From Streptomonospora nanhaiensis (GTDB lineage: Bacteria > Actinomycetota > Actinomycetes > Streptosporangiales > Streptosporangiaceae), in assembly GCF_026642255.1 (NCBI RefSeq), contig NZ_CP113264.1, positions 3,410,001 to 3,474,000 on the forward strand: a DNA stretch of 64,000 bases, in the 5' to 3' direction. This document shows, one piece after another, positions 25,050 to 33,391 of this stretch (position 1 is its first letter; every line of letters starts with the position of its first letter). The position numbers were made by a program, and so were the translations under genes. The notes under the pieces are model-generated. The model did not search any database. It saw only the letters and a list, made by a program, of their open reading frames with translations, and had not been told where the DNA came from.

Positions 25050-25895
25050 TCAGACGCGGGTGCGGCAGCGGTCCAGGAACCTGCGCAGCACCTCGTTGAA
25101 GCGGTCGGGGCGCTCCAGGTTGGGCAGGTGCCCCGCGCCCTCGATGATCTCCACGACGGAGTCGGGGATCAGCACGTGCATGGACTCGGTGAAGTCCGGC
25201 GGCGTGAACCGGTCGTGCTGGCCCGCCATGAGCAGTGTCGGCGCCGAGACGCGCCGGAGCAGGGGGGTGTAGTCGGGGCGCTGGGCGCGTCCGTACTGGG
25301 CTGCCGCCGCACCCTCGGGCGGGGCGGCGTACATCATGGCGCGCACGTGGTCGGCCACCGCGGGCAGGTCGCGCACGTTGTCGGCGGTCATCATGCCGAC
25401 GAGCATCTCGTCGGTGTAGCCCCGCATCCCCTCCCCCCGCAGCCGCTCGGCCATCGCGACCCGGGAGGCCCTGCCCGTGTCGGTCTCGGCGCGCGGATTG
25501 GTGGCGGCCAGGGTGAGGGAGTCGACCCGGTCGGGGAAGAGCCGGTAGAACTCCAGGGCGACCTGCCCTCCCATGGACAGTCCCACCACGCCCGCCACGT
25601 CCAGGCCGAGGTGGTCCAGGAGCGCGGCGAGGTCGCGGGCGAACGCGCTCATGGAGGTCGTCCCCGGGACGACGGTGCTGCGGCCGTACCCTCGCAGGTC
25701 CGGAACCACCACCCGGTATCCGCGCCCGGCGAACGCCTTGACCTGCGGTGCCCACATCGTCCGGTCGAAGGGGTGGCCGTGGATGAAGAGGACGGGGTAC
25801 CCGGCTCCGCGATCGGTGTAACTCACGTCGATCCCGCTCACGGAGGCGGTGTCCGGGGCGTCACTGTTCGCGGTGTTCGTCGTCTCGTGTGCCAC
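25050..25895 (-). CDS. Alpha/beta hydrolase (peroxidase/esterase-like)
   Basis: The 281-residue alpha/beta hydrolase has VLFIHGHPFDRTMW (HGxP oxyanion loop), nucleophile elbow GLSMGG (Ser near 107), acid in MAGQHDRFTP, and catalytic His in EGAGHLPNLERP. The HGHPFDRTMW plus GLSMGGQVALEF pattern is close to the non-haem haloperoxidase/pimeloyl-esterase-like group; the substrate is unknown. The GTG start at 25895 lacks a ribosome-binding site but follows a TAGCAT box by 8 nt, suggesting leaderless translation. Confidence 0.88.
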   Translation of the reverse strand: MAHETTNTANSDAPDTASVSGIDVSYTDRGAGYPVLFIHGHPFDRTMWAPQVKAFAGRGYRVVVPDLRGYGRSTVVPGTTSMSAFARDLAALLDHLGLDVAGVVGLSMGGQVALEFYRLFPDRVDSLTLAATNPRAETDTGRASRVAMAERLRGEGMRGYTDEMLVGMMTADNVRDLPAVADHVRAMMYAAPPEGAAAAQYGRAQRPDYTPLLRRVSAPTLLMAGQHDRFTPPDFTESMHVLIPDSVVEIIEGAGHLPNLERPDRFNEVLRRFLDRCRTRV

Positions 25896-26286
25896 AAGAA
25901 CCGATGCTATTCATCCGTGCAAGGCGCCGTTCCACCGGGATGGCCATGGGAGCGCGCCCAGTCGGTCGGGACCGCACCGCTTCCGGGAACGGGCCCCGCG
26001 CACGCGCGTGCGCGCTGCGGATGCGCCTCTTCCGGGACCACCTCATCGCACGCGCGTGCGCGCCCCGGCGGAGGCCGCGGCGCGGTGCGGCCCCCGCCGG
26101 AGGCGAGCGGGCCGCAGGCGGTCCCTCCGCACCTGCGGCCCCTCGCGCGCCGTGACCCGCCGTCCTCGGGCACGGTGCGCCGTGGCGGACGGGGCCGTCC
26201 GCCACGGGCGCCGGAGCGCGGAGCGCCCGGCTACAGGGGGAGACGCCCCCGGACGCCGTCGGGTTCGGCCCCGGTCGCGCCCCGTC
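25896..26286. other. Intergenic region with a duplicated palindromic segment
   Basis: 391 bp lie between the hydrolase start and the MFS gene end. It contains the two-copy repeat at 25981-26063 and further GC-rich inverted sequences; I see no credible gene. Confidence 0.5.
25981..26063. repeat. Imperfect tandem duplication (about 48 bp) carrying palindrome CGCACGCGCGTGCGCGC
   Basis: The 17-mer CGCACGCGCGTGCGCGC occurs at 25999-26015 and at 26047-26063, 48 bp apart. Each copy is preceded by TTCCGGGA (25981 and about 26030), so a unit of about 48 bp was duplicated and then diverged. The core GCGCACGCGCGTGCGC is a perfect 16-bp palindrome. Such a pair could be binding sites or a cruciform-forming element. 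Confidence 0.6.
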
Positions 26287-27585
26287 TCACCCGGCCTCTC
26301 CCCGACGCGTCAGAGGACCCGTCCCGGCGGACTCCCCCGTGGCGGCGCCGTCCTCCTGGCGCCCGGGGGCCCCGCCCCGTGGGGAGTGGGCCCCTGCCCG
26401 CTTCCGGCCCAGGACGAGGGCCGCGGCCAGGTAGGGGGTGGCGAAGAGGGCGAAGGCGAGGGCGTGGCCGGTCAGTGCGAAGACCGCCGCGTACAACAGG
26501 TAGGAGGCGCCGGTGAAGGCTTCGGAGCCGAGTCCGGCGAGCGAGGTGACCGTGGCCCGGCCGGCCCCGGTGATGCGCTCCTGGAGTCGGGCGTCGGCGA
26601 CCACGTTCGCGGTCTGGCACACGCCGAACCCCGCGCCGATCAGCATCCAGCCGGGGAGGCTGCCGAGCAGGGCGCCGGTCGCGATGGCGACCGCCGCCAG
26701 GCCGAGCAGGACGGCGAGGAGCCGGACGGGCAGCCGGGACGCCGGCCCGGCGAGCAGGCCGCCCGCGGTGATGAACACCCACACCACCAGGACCACGAGG
26801 GGGATGTCGGCCGTGGGGACGCCGGCCTCGTCCGCGAGCAGGGGGACGTACTCCTCCAGCATGTCCCAGAAGGCCGTGACCACGACGACGAGCACGATCG
26901 CGCCCCGGACGCCCCGGCTCGCGCGAGCCTCGGCCAGGCCCGCGCGCATGGTGGCGAGGTAGCCGGCGGGCTCGTCCCCGGAGCCGGGGCCGGCGGCCCG
27001 CCGGTGCTCGGGCAGCGCCAGTGCGGCCGCGGAGCACAGCACGCAGGCGGCCACGCTCGCCGCCCCGATGGCCGCGTAGCCGCCGTGTTCCATCACGGGG
27101 ACCGCCAGCAGGGTGGAGGCGCCGACCGCGGCCACCCCCAGGGCACGGGTCACGCCCATGACCCGGGCGTAGCGGTCGGCCGCGCCGCGGTGTCCGAGTT
27201 CGGTGTAGACCAGGGCCTCGAAGGCGCCGGAGGAGAGGGCTCCGCCCGCGCCCCACAGCACGAAGCCCAGGGCGAACGCCCAGTAGCCGGGCAGCAGGAG
27301 CCACAGGGCGAAGCCCGCGGCCGCGAACAGGGGTGCGGCGGCCAGCAGGTAGCGGCGGGGCACCACGTCGGCCCAGGCGCCGGCGGGGACCGACACGACG
27401 ACGGAGGTCAGGGACCAGAGCACGAACAGCGAACTGATCTGGGCGACCGTCAGCCCGGTCTCGTCGAAGAGGATCGCGTACAGGGGGTAGAGGAGGACGA
27501 ACTCCTCCAGGACCGCGTACGCGTACAGGGGCCGGGTCAGACGGGAGGTACGCGCGCCGGGGGCGCGCGGTGGCAGGGTGGTCAT
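26287..27585 (-). CDS. MFS transporter
   Basis: The 432-residue major facilitator protein has about 12 transmembrane helices. The conserved loop between helices 2 and 3 reads GAWADVVPRRY, and a matching loop follows helix 8. A hydrophilic tail of about 45 residues ends the protein. It is likely a drug/metabolite proton antiporter; the cargo is not predictable. A MarR-family regulator gene lies 211 bp upstream on the same strand and may control it. Confidence 0.9.
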   Translation of the reverse strand: MTTLPPRAPGARTSRLTRPLYAYAVLEEFVLLYPLYAILFDETGLTVAQISSLFVLWSLTSVVVSVPAGAWADVVPRRYLLAAAPLFAAAGFALWLLLPGYWAFALGFVLWGAGGALSSGAFEALVYTELGHRGAADRYARVMGVTRALGVAAVGASTLLAVPVMEHGGYAAIGAASVAACVLCSAAALALPEHRRAAGPGSGDEPAGYLATMRAGLAEARASRGVRGAIVLVVVVTAFWDMLEEYVPLLADEAGVPTADIPLVVLVVWVFITAGGLLAGPASRLPVRLLAVLLGLAAVAIATGALLGSLPGWMLIGAGFGVCQTANVVADARLQERITGAGRATVTSLAGLGSEAFTGASYLLYAAVFALTGHALAFALFATPYLAAALVLGRKRAGAHSPRGGAPGRQEDGAATGESAGTGPLTRRGEAG

Positions 27586-27796
27586 GAAGGTCTTTCGGTC
27601 GAGCGGAACGAGGACACCGGGGGCGTGTTCGCCCGGTGGTCCGCGTGCTCGGTCCGAAGACCGGTTCGGAACTTAACATCGCTCGTGCATGGCACCAGGA
27701 TAGGCGGTCGGCGCCGCCGGGGGCCAGTGCTCCGGGGCACCGGCCCCGCCTCCCCCGCCCGTGGACCCGGCGCGGTTCCGCGGGCCCCGGCGCGGC

Positions 27797-28285
27797 TCAG
27801 GCGGAGTGCACCTCGTGGGCCCAGGCCCGCAGGCCGGCGGCGAACCCCTCCCGCTCGGCGGGCGTGAGCCGCTCGAACGCCCGCAGCAGGGGCCGGGCCC
27901 GTCTGCTCGCGAACGCGCGCATGAGGTCCCGGTACTCCTCGGCCAGGGACAGCAGGACGCGCCGACGGTTGGCGGGGTCCTGCCGCCGCACCACGAGGCC
28001 CACCCTGGACAGGTCGCCGACCAGCTCGCTGGTGGTGGGCAGCCCCACCTCCAGGCGGGTGGCGAGCTCGCCCACGCTGAGCTCCTGGCCGTGGGTGAGC
28101 TGGGTGAGGACCGACCCGTGCCGGGCGGTCAGGCGGTTCTCCTGGAACAGCCGCCGGAGCTCGTCGGGCATCTCGGAGTGGGCGCGGCGGTAGAACGTCT
28201 CCAGCAGGGGCACGAACCGCAGGGCGCCCTCGAGCAGTTCGCGATCCGGCATCTCGGTGTCGTCCCCGACCGCGTCCTGGCTCAT
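27797..28285 (-). CDS. MarR-family transcriptional regulator
   Basis: The 162-residue winged-helix regulator contains LTARHGSVLTQLTHGQELSVGELATRLEVGLPTTSELVGDLSRVGLVVRRQDPANRRRVLLSL, the standard MarR recognition helix and wing with the conserved D-x-R-x-R pair, between flanking dimerisation helices. The candidate targets are the MFS exporter downstream and the divergently neighbouring SDR gene, whose promoter holds a TTCGT/ACGAA dyad. Confidence 0.92.
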   Translation of the reverse strand: MSQDAVGDDTEMPDRELLEGALRFVPLLETFYRRAHSEMPDELRRLFQENRLTARHGSVLTQLTHGQELSVGELATRLEVGLPTTSELVGDLSRVGLVVRRQDPANRRRVLLSLAEEYRDLMRAFASRRARPLLRAFERLTPAEREGFAAGLRAWAHEVHSA

Positions 28286-28310
28286 GGGCCGATGCTACCG
28301 ATCCCCGGGG

Positions 28311-28340
28311 GCCGGTCCGCCCGCAGGCGGGCGGACCGGC
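28311..28340 (-). terminator. Hairpin terminator downstream of the SDR gene
   Basis: GCCGGTCCGCCCGC and its complement form a stem of at least 12 bp directly after the SDR stop, before the MarR gene. Confidence 0.65.
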
Positions 28341-28361
28341 GCGGGTCGGAGCGGAGGGTCC

Positions 28362-29012
28362 TCAGTAGGCCACACCGACGGCCCGCCGCACGGTCGCGGG
28401 GTCGTCCAGGACGCGCAGGAGGGCGTGCGCCAGGTCCGCGCGGCCGATCCTGTACCCGGAGGGCACGTTCCCGCCGACCACGAGCCGGTACCCCCCGGTG
28501 CCGGGGTCGTCGGTCAACCGGGGCGGGCGGACCACGGTCCACGCCGCGCCGCCGGCGGACAGGGCCGCCTCCATCCGCTCCAGGTCCCGGTAGGCGTCCC
28601 GGAAGACCAGGCCGACCAGGGGCGAGAGCACGAAGCGGTGGAACGGCGAACTCCCCTGCGGGTGCGGCCCGACGGGGGCGGCGCTCACCGCGACCAGGCG
28701 TGTGTCCGGCCGGTCCGCGAGCGCGGCCAGGACCGCGCCGGTCCAGACGGTGGCCGGCGATCCGCCCTTGGCCGTGGCGGCGAGGCCCGAGACGACGGCG
28801 TCCGTCCGCCCGAGCAGTGCGCGCAGCGCCCCGGGGTCGGGGACCGGCATCCGGACCACGTCCAGGCGGTCGTGGACGAGGGGCATCCGTGCCGGGTCGC
28901 GCACCAGCGCGGTGACCCGGTGCCCTGCGGCCAGGGCCTGTGCCACCACCTGGCGGCCGGTGCCCCCGGTGGCTCCCAGGACGGTGATGCGGGCGGTGCT
29001 CTCGTCGGCCAT
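28362..29012 (-). CDS. NAD(P)-binding atypical SDR (NmrA/YwnB-like)
   Basis: The 216-residue protein is a Rossmann-fold atypical short-chain dehydrogenase with GATGGTGRQVVAQAL at the N-terminus, VVSGLAATAKG and RLVAVSAAPVG strands, and WTVVRPPRLTDDPGTG in the C-terminal half. This family often acts as NAD(P)H-dependent quinone reductase-like or redox-sensing proteins. The Tyr-x3-Lys catalytic motif of classical SDRs is lacking. The ATG follows GGGGAG. Promoter: TATGAT -10 (minus strand) abutting a TTCGT-N4-ACGAA dyad. Confidence 0.87.
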   Translation of the reverse strand: MADESTARITVLGATGGTGRQVVAQALAAGHRVTALVRDPARMPLVHDRLDVVRMPVPDPGALRALLGRTDAVVSGLAATAKGGSPATVWTGAVLAALADRPDTRLVAVSAAPVGPHPQGSSPFHRFVLSPLVGLVFRDAYRDLERMEAALSAGGAAWTVVRPPRLTDDPGTGGYRLVVGGNVPSGYRIGRADLAHALLRVLDDPATVRRAVGVAY

Positions 29013-29041
29013 GACCGTTTCACTCCCCGGGAAAAGAACAG

Positions 29042-29055
29042 TTCGTTTTCACGAA
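29042..29055. promoter_or_regulatory. Operator dyad in the SDR promoter
   Basis: TTCGT-TTTC-ACGAA lies 30 bp upstream of the SDR start, immediately downstream of a minus-strand TATGAT -10 box, in a local AT-rich patch. The position fits repression, probably by the nearby MarR protein. Confidence 0.55.
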
Positions 29056-29123
29056 TCATATCCCCGGTGACGCCGGGACCGACGGCGCCGCCGGGGTTTG
29101 CGCGTTCGGGCTGTTCAGCTCCG

Positions 29124-29215
29124 TACGCCCGGCCCGGCCCGCCCCGGGTGGACGAGGTACTCCTTCCGGTTCAACGGGTCCCCCTCGGTGCGGGCCCGGC
29201 GCGGAGGGGCCGGGC
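29124..29215 (-). pseudogene. Fossil of an Otr(A)-like gene 3' end
   Basis: About 90 bp are about 85-90% identical to the last codons and 3' flank of the Otr(A)-like gene at 30705-30800. Translated on the minus strand it reads APPRRARTEGDPLNRKEYL, against APPRRARTDGNPLNREEYL in the larger copy. No other part of the gene is present here. It is therefore a relic of a duplication or of a rearranged second copy, wedged between the SDR promoter and the tautomerase gene. Confidence 0.75.
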
Positions 29216-29231
29216 CCGCACAGGAGGGAGA

Positions 29232-29441
29232 TCAGGCGTCGCCGTTGAGCACGGCGGCGGTCAGGACGCTGCCGGCGACGCCCCAGCCGCCGTCGGCGAC
29301 CTCGTCGATCAGCACGACGGTGGTGGCACGGGCCCGCTCGCCGTAGATCTCCGCGTACAGGTCGGTGGTGCGCTCGACGAGCTTCTTCTTGTCCTCGGCG
29401 GTGACGGTGCCCGCGGGGACCTTGAAGTTGGCGAAAGGCAT
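29232..29441 (-). CDS. 4-oxalocrotonate tautomerase-family protein
   Basis: The 69-residue protein has the catalytic Pro1 exposed after Met removal (MPFANFKVPAGT), an amphipathic helix (EDKKKLVERTTDLYAEIYGE), and the second strand TTVVLIDEV. It belongs to the small 4-OT/DmpI-like tautomerases. AAGGAGGA lies 6 nt before the ATG. The length and Pro1 make this a confident assignment; the substrate is unknown. Divergent from an HTH regulator. Confidence 0.9.
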   Translation of the reverse strand: MPFANFKVPAGTVTAEDKKKLVERTTDLYAEIYGERARATTVVLIDEVADGGWGVAGSVLTAAVLNGDA

Positions 29442-29631
29442 GGGTGTTCCTCCTTGAGTGGACTCTCCCGCGATGCGGAAGCACGTGTCCGAGAACGTGT
29501 GGCCATGGCGCCGTTCCCGGCCGGTACCGGCGCGGGGGCGGCAGTCAGCCGATGCCGATCCGGTGGCAGGACTCCGCGCGGAGCGGTCGGCAGCCATGTC
29601 CTCCAGGATGCTCGGCTCCGCCCGGTGGAAC

Positions 29632-29650
29632 CAGGGGATCCCATCCCCTG
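29632..29650. promoter_or_regulatory. Inverted repeat CAGGGGAT-CCC-ATCCCCTG
   Basis: A perfect 8-bp dyad with a 3-bp centre, 35 bp upstream of the HTH regulator start, in the divergent region with the tautomerase gene. Probable autoregulatory operator. Confidence 0.5.
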
Positions 29651-29684
29651 TGCCGGCGGCCCGGCCGGACGCAGAATGGACGGC

Positions 29685-30545
29685 ATGGGATCTGTGAACT
29701 ACACCGAGCTGGGAGCCTTCCTGCGCTCGCGGCGTGAGCGCATCCGTCCGGTCGACGTAGGGCTTCCCCACGGGCTCCGCCGCCGGGTGCCCGGGCTGCG
29801 CCGCGACGAGGTCGCCCAGCTCGCCGGCGCATCGGTGGACTACTACAACGAACTCGAACGCGGCGCCGGATCCCAGCCCTCCGTGCAGATGATCGCCGCG
29901 CTGGCGAGGGCCCTGCGCCTGACCGCCGATGAGCGCGACTACCTCTACCACCTGGCCGACCGCCCGGTGCCCGCGCACGGCGGACCGGCTTCGCACGTCC
30001 ACCCCGGCATGCTCGACCTGCTCGTCCGTCTGACATCGACACCCGCGCAGGTCATCACCGACCTGCATGTCACCCTCCTGCAGAACCCGCTGGCGATGGC
30101 GCTGCTCGGGGACCACTCGGGCCTTCGCGGCGCTCGGGCCAGCTTCGTCCACCGGTGGTTCACCGACCCCGACGCCCGGCGGATGTATCCCGAAGCCGAC
30201 CACGGGGGCCAGTCCCGGGCCTTCGTCGCCGACCTGCGGGCAGCCGCCGCCAGAAGAGATGCCAAGGACACCGAGGCCCGCTCGATGATCAGCTCGCTGA
30301 TCGGCGCCTCCTCCGAGTTCGCCGCCCTGTGGGCCGAGCACGACGTGGCCTTCCGGCGCGACGACCGCAAACGCCTCAACCACCCAGAGCTCGGCCTGAT
30401 CGAGGTCAACTGCCTCCACCTGTTCAGCGAGGACGGCCGACAGCGGCTGCTCTGGTTCACCCCCGCGGTCGGCACCGACAGCGCCGACCTCCTCGACCTG
30501 CTCGCAGTCCTCGGCACCCAGGAAGTCACCGGACCGTCGCTCTGA
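29685..30545 (+). CDS. Helix-turn-helix regulator with MmyB-like ligand-binding domain
   Basis: The 286-residue regulator has an N-terminal XRE-type HTH (FLRSRRERIRP, then RRVPGLRRDEVAQLAGASVDYYNELERG). The C-terminal MmyB-like domain (about 110-286) carries LLQNPLAMALLGD and the closing LNHPELGLIEVNCLHLF...LLWFTP. Proteins of this group control nearby oxidoreductases, often divergently. Here the divergent partner is the tautomerase. Two in-frame ATGs (29676, 29685) are possible; neither has a clear ribosome-binding site. Confidence 0.9.
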   Translation: MGSVNYTELGAFLRSRRERIRPVDVGLPHGLRRRVPGLRRDEVAQLAGASVDYYNELERGAGSQPSVQMIAALARALRLTADERDYLYHLADRPVPAHGGPASHVHPGMLDLLVRLTSTPAQVITDLHVTLLQNPLAMALLGDHSGLRGARASFVHRWFTDPDARRMYPEADHGGQSRAFVADLRAAAARRDAKDTEARSMISSLIGASSEFAALWAEHDVAFRRDDRKRLNHPELGLIEVNCLHLFSEDGRQRLLWFTPAVGTDSADLLDLLAVLGTQEVTGPSL

Positions 30546-30707
30546 GAGCCTCCCGTCCGCAGTGTCGGTGGTCGGCTTCGGGGCCCCGTCGGAACGACCC
30601 CGCTTCGAGCGGGCGGCGCGTATCGACGCGGTCCCGCTGTTCCTGGCCGGGATCGTTCCGCGTCCTCGCCCCCCGGGCGGGCCCGGCGGGAAAACCGCCG
30701 AGCGCCT

Positions 30708-32716
30708 TCATCCGCCCGGCCCGGACCGCCGCAGGTGGAGGAGGTACTCCTCCCGGTTCAACGGGTTCCCGTCGGTGCGGGCCCGGCGCGGAGGGGCGCC
30801 GGCCACCGGCCGCACCCGGGAGCGGCGGCTCAGCAGGAACCCCTCGCCCCGCGTCAGGCCGGGCAGCGCCGTCCGGAACCCGTGGACCGCGCGGGCGGGC
30901 AGCTCCCCCCTCAGCTCCCACGCGCCGCCTCCCGGACGGGACTCGTGCACGTGGCCGCCGACGGCGCCCAGGGCGGCCAGGACCGCGCTCAACGTGTCGG
31001 CGGGGACCTCCAGCTCGCAGGCGTGCACGGGCTCCATCACCCGTGTGCCCGCGCGGTGCAGCGCCCGCATGAGCACCATCGGGGTCAGGCAGCGGAAGTC
31101 CCGCGCCGTGCTGGTCGGGGCCACGAACCCGCTGCGGACCAGGGTCACCACGCAGTCGGTGACCTGCCATCCGTACAGGCCCTGGGACAGGGTGTCGTGG
31201 ACCGTCTCCGCCACCGCCCGGTCGAACGACGGCAGCAGGGCGCCGAGCTCCACCTCCCTGCGGAACACGACGCCGCTCCCCTCCTCCCCCGGCTCCACCC
31301 GCAGGCCCACCGTGGCGGTGAACCCGTCCGCGGGCTGGGAGCCGACCGTCTCGACGGCCTCGCCCACGCCGGCGGGGCGCTCGACGTGCACGATGGTGCT
31401 GCGGTCGAACACGGCGCGCACGCCGAAGTCGTCGGCCAGGGTCGCTGCGACCACCTCCTTCTGCACCTCCCCGTACAGCAGGACCGAGACGCCGTGGCCG
31501 GGCACGGTGCGCACACCGATCAGCGGGTCCTGCTCGGCGAGCGCCGTCAGGGCGGCGTGCAGGCGCGGTCCCTCGCCCTCGTGCTCCGGACGGGCGACCG
31601 CCTCCAGGGAGGGGCGCGCGAAGCGGGGCCCGGGGCCGCCGGGGGCGGGAGGGCCGAGCCGGTCCCCCACACGCAGGCCCGGCAGCCCCCGGACGCGGCC
31701 GATGTGGCCCGCCGTCAGCGCACGCGTGCGGTCGCCCTCGGCGCTCACGACCTCCAGGCGGGTGACGCGGCCGCTGTGCGAGGACTCCGGGCCGTCGGAG
31801 GCCGTCGAGGTGTCGCGGTGGAGCACGACGCGGTCGCGCTCGGCCAGGCGGCCCGACCGCAGCCGCACGTAGCCGGTCTTCTCCCCCGAGGCCGAGCGTT
31901 CGACGGAGAACACCGTGCCCCGCGGTTCGGGGTCGGCGGTCCCCGGTTCCGGGGCGGTGGCGGGGAACAGGCAGGTGAGGGCGCGGACCAGCGCGGGGGC
32001 GCCCGCGCCGGTGACGGCCGAGCCGAACAGCACGGGGTGGACCAGCCCCCGCGCGACCTGGGCCGCGAGCATCCTGTCCAGTTCGTGCGCCGGCGGGGCC
32101 GGGAGGCCGTCGACCAGGCGTGCCAGCAGGTCGTCGTCGTGCGCCGCCAGGACCTCGGCCAGCGCCTCCCCCGTGGCCGGGTCGTCCCGGTCCGGGGGCA
32201 GCGTGCGGGCGCCGGGCGTGCCCGCGCCGCGCACGCGGTTGAGCGCGACCGCGTCCGGGGAGAGCAGCCGACGCACGTCCGCGAGCACTCCGTCGGGGCG
32301 GGCGCCCCGACGGTCGGTCTTGTTGACGAACAGCGCCACGGGCAGCCCCGCCTCCCGCAGGGTGCGCATCAGCACGCGGGTGTGGGCCTGGACGCCCTCG
32401 ACCGCGGACAGGACGAGTACCGCGCCGTCGAGCACGGTCAGGGCGCGTTCGACCTCGGCCACGAAGTCGGTGTGGCCGGGGTGTCGACGAGGTTGATCTG
32501 GACGGGGCCGGCCCGGAAGGAGGCGACGGCCGTGCGCACGGTGATGCCGCGCTCGCGTTCGATGCGGCCGGAGTCGGTGCGGGTGTCCCCGGCGTCGACG
32601 CTGCCGAGCCGGTCGAGGGCGCCCGCGTCGAACAGCAGGCGCTCGGTGAGGCTGGTCTTACCCGCGTCGACGTGCGCGACGATGCCGATGTTCAGGGCGG
32701 TCGGAAGAGATGACAA
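30708..32716 (-). pseudogene. otr(A): Otr(A)/Tet-type ribosomal protection protein, broken by a frameshift
   Basis: The translated product is an EF-G-like ribosomal protection GTPase (about 665 residues when repaired). It removes tetracycline from the ribosome in intact relatives. G1 NIGIVAHVDAGKTSLTERLL, G2 GITVRTAVASF and G3 VDTP are in one frame. GHTDFVAEVERAL, G4 NKTD and all later domains, including the C-terminal APPRRARTDGNPLNREEYLL, are in another. The join needs one extra base: the coding strand has ACCCCGGCCAC near 32474-32481 where ACCCCGGGCCAC would restore the frame, so one G is missing from a GGG run. It may be real inactivation or a base-calling error. The start is taken as TTG 32716. 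A fossil of its 3' end lies at 29124-29215. Confidence 0.85.
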
Positions 32717-32783
32717 GAGCGGAGGTGTCCTCGGGGATTCGTGTCCGGTTGCAGGGCTCGAAAACTCCGTAGGACCGGCGCAT
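32658..32783 (-). CDS. Possible leader peptide upstream of the Otr(A)-like gene
   Basis: A 41-codon frame begins at ATG 32783 with AGAGGA 9 nt upstream (MRRSYGVFEPC...) and runs over the start of the Otr(A)-like gene in a different frame. Short translated leaders are known before ribosomal-protection genes, where drug-slowed ribosomes change read-through. Here the evidence is only the good ribosome-binding site and the overlap. Confidence 0.3.
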   Translation of the reverse strand: MRRSYGVFEPCNRTRIPEDTSALVISSDRPEHRHRRARRRG

Positions 32784-33012
32784 CCCGTTGTTCCTCTCCT
32801 CGGCTGTCGGTCGGCGGTCCGATTCTGGCCCCGTCCCGGGTGCCGCACAACTCGTTTTCCCGTGTGGGGACGCCGTCGACGAGCGGTGAACCGGGTGACG
32901 GGTGCTCCGCCGGCGGCTTTCGGAGCGAAGGCGCCCCGCTCTCCCCCGGTGTCCGCCGCCGCTGCCAAGGGTCGCGATCGTTGTCCGACAGGATCCGCTC
33001 GGCTCCTCCGGC

Positions 33013-33048
33013 TTGACGCATGCCGATATGGGAATATGATTGTCCCAT
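33013..33048 (+). promoter_or_regulatory. Promoter and operator of the ArsR/SRPBCC operon
   Basis: -35 TTGACG (33013-33018) and -10 TATGAT (33035-33040), 16-bp spacer, followed by the ATG at 33047, fit a leaderless mRNA. The dyad ATGGGA-N9-TCCCAT (33028-33048) covers the -10 box and the start codon, as expected for autorepression by the ArsR-type regulator. Confidence 0.7.
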
Positions 33049-33388
33049 GGCACGAGCAGCGACGACGTCGGACGTCTTCAACGCGATCGCCGAGCCGCAG
33101 CGCCGGGAGATCCTGGCACTGCTGCGGACGGGTGAGCGTTCGGTGACCGAGTTGGCCCAGGAGCTGGGGATGACCCAGCCGGGAGCGTCCAAACACCTGC
33201 GGGTGCTCCGGGAGGTCGGGCTGGTGCGGGACCGCAGGGCGGGGAAGCAGCGCCTGTACGGTCTCGACGCCGGCGGGCTGCGGCCCGTCCACGAGTGGAC
33301 CGGCGGGTTCGAGCGGTTCTGGAACGAGAGCTTCGACCGGCTGGACGCCTACGTGCAGGACCTGAAGCAGACAAGGGAAGCGGAGTAG
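33047..33388 (+). CDS. ArsR-family transcriptional regulator
   Basis: This 113-residue winged-helix repressor starts MARAATTSDVFNAIAEPQRREILALL and has the recognition region ELAQELGMTQPGASKHLRVLREVGLV. It has no cysteine pair, so it is not a metal sensor of the ArsR/SmtB ligand type; it belongs to the group paired with SRPBCC (AHSA1) proteins. ATG 33047 is preferred over the upstream ATG because a TATGAT box ends 6 nt before it. The SRPBCC gene starts 3 nt after its stop. Confidence 0.92.
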   Translation: MARAATTSDVFNAIAEPQRREILALLRTGERSVTELAQELGMTQPGASKHLRVLREVGLVRDRRAGKQRLYGLDAGGLRPVHEWTGGFERFWNESFDRLDAYVQDLKQTREAE

Positions 33389-33391
33389 CCG

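Noticed and set aside
25889..26155. Short plus-strand frame with repeated ARACA motifs
   Set aside because: The protein repeat simply reflects the duplicated palindromic DNA segment.
26231..27679. 482-codon open frame overlapping the MFS gene
   Set aside because: Low-complexity Arg/Gly/Pro product; the MFS frame has clear transmembrane helices.
29100..29200. tRNA-like GGTTCAACGGGTC segment
   Set aside because: It resembles a T-arm but no acceptor, D or anticodon arm can be formed; it is part of the Otr(A)-like 3'-end fossil.
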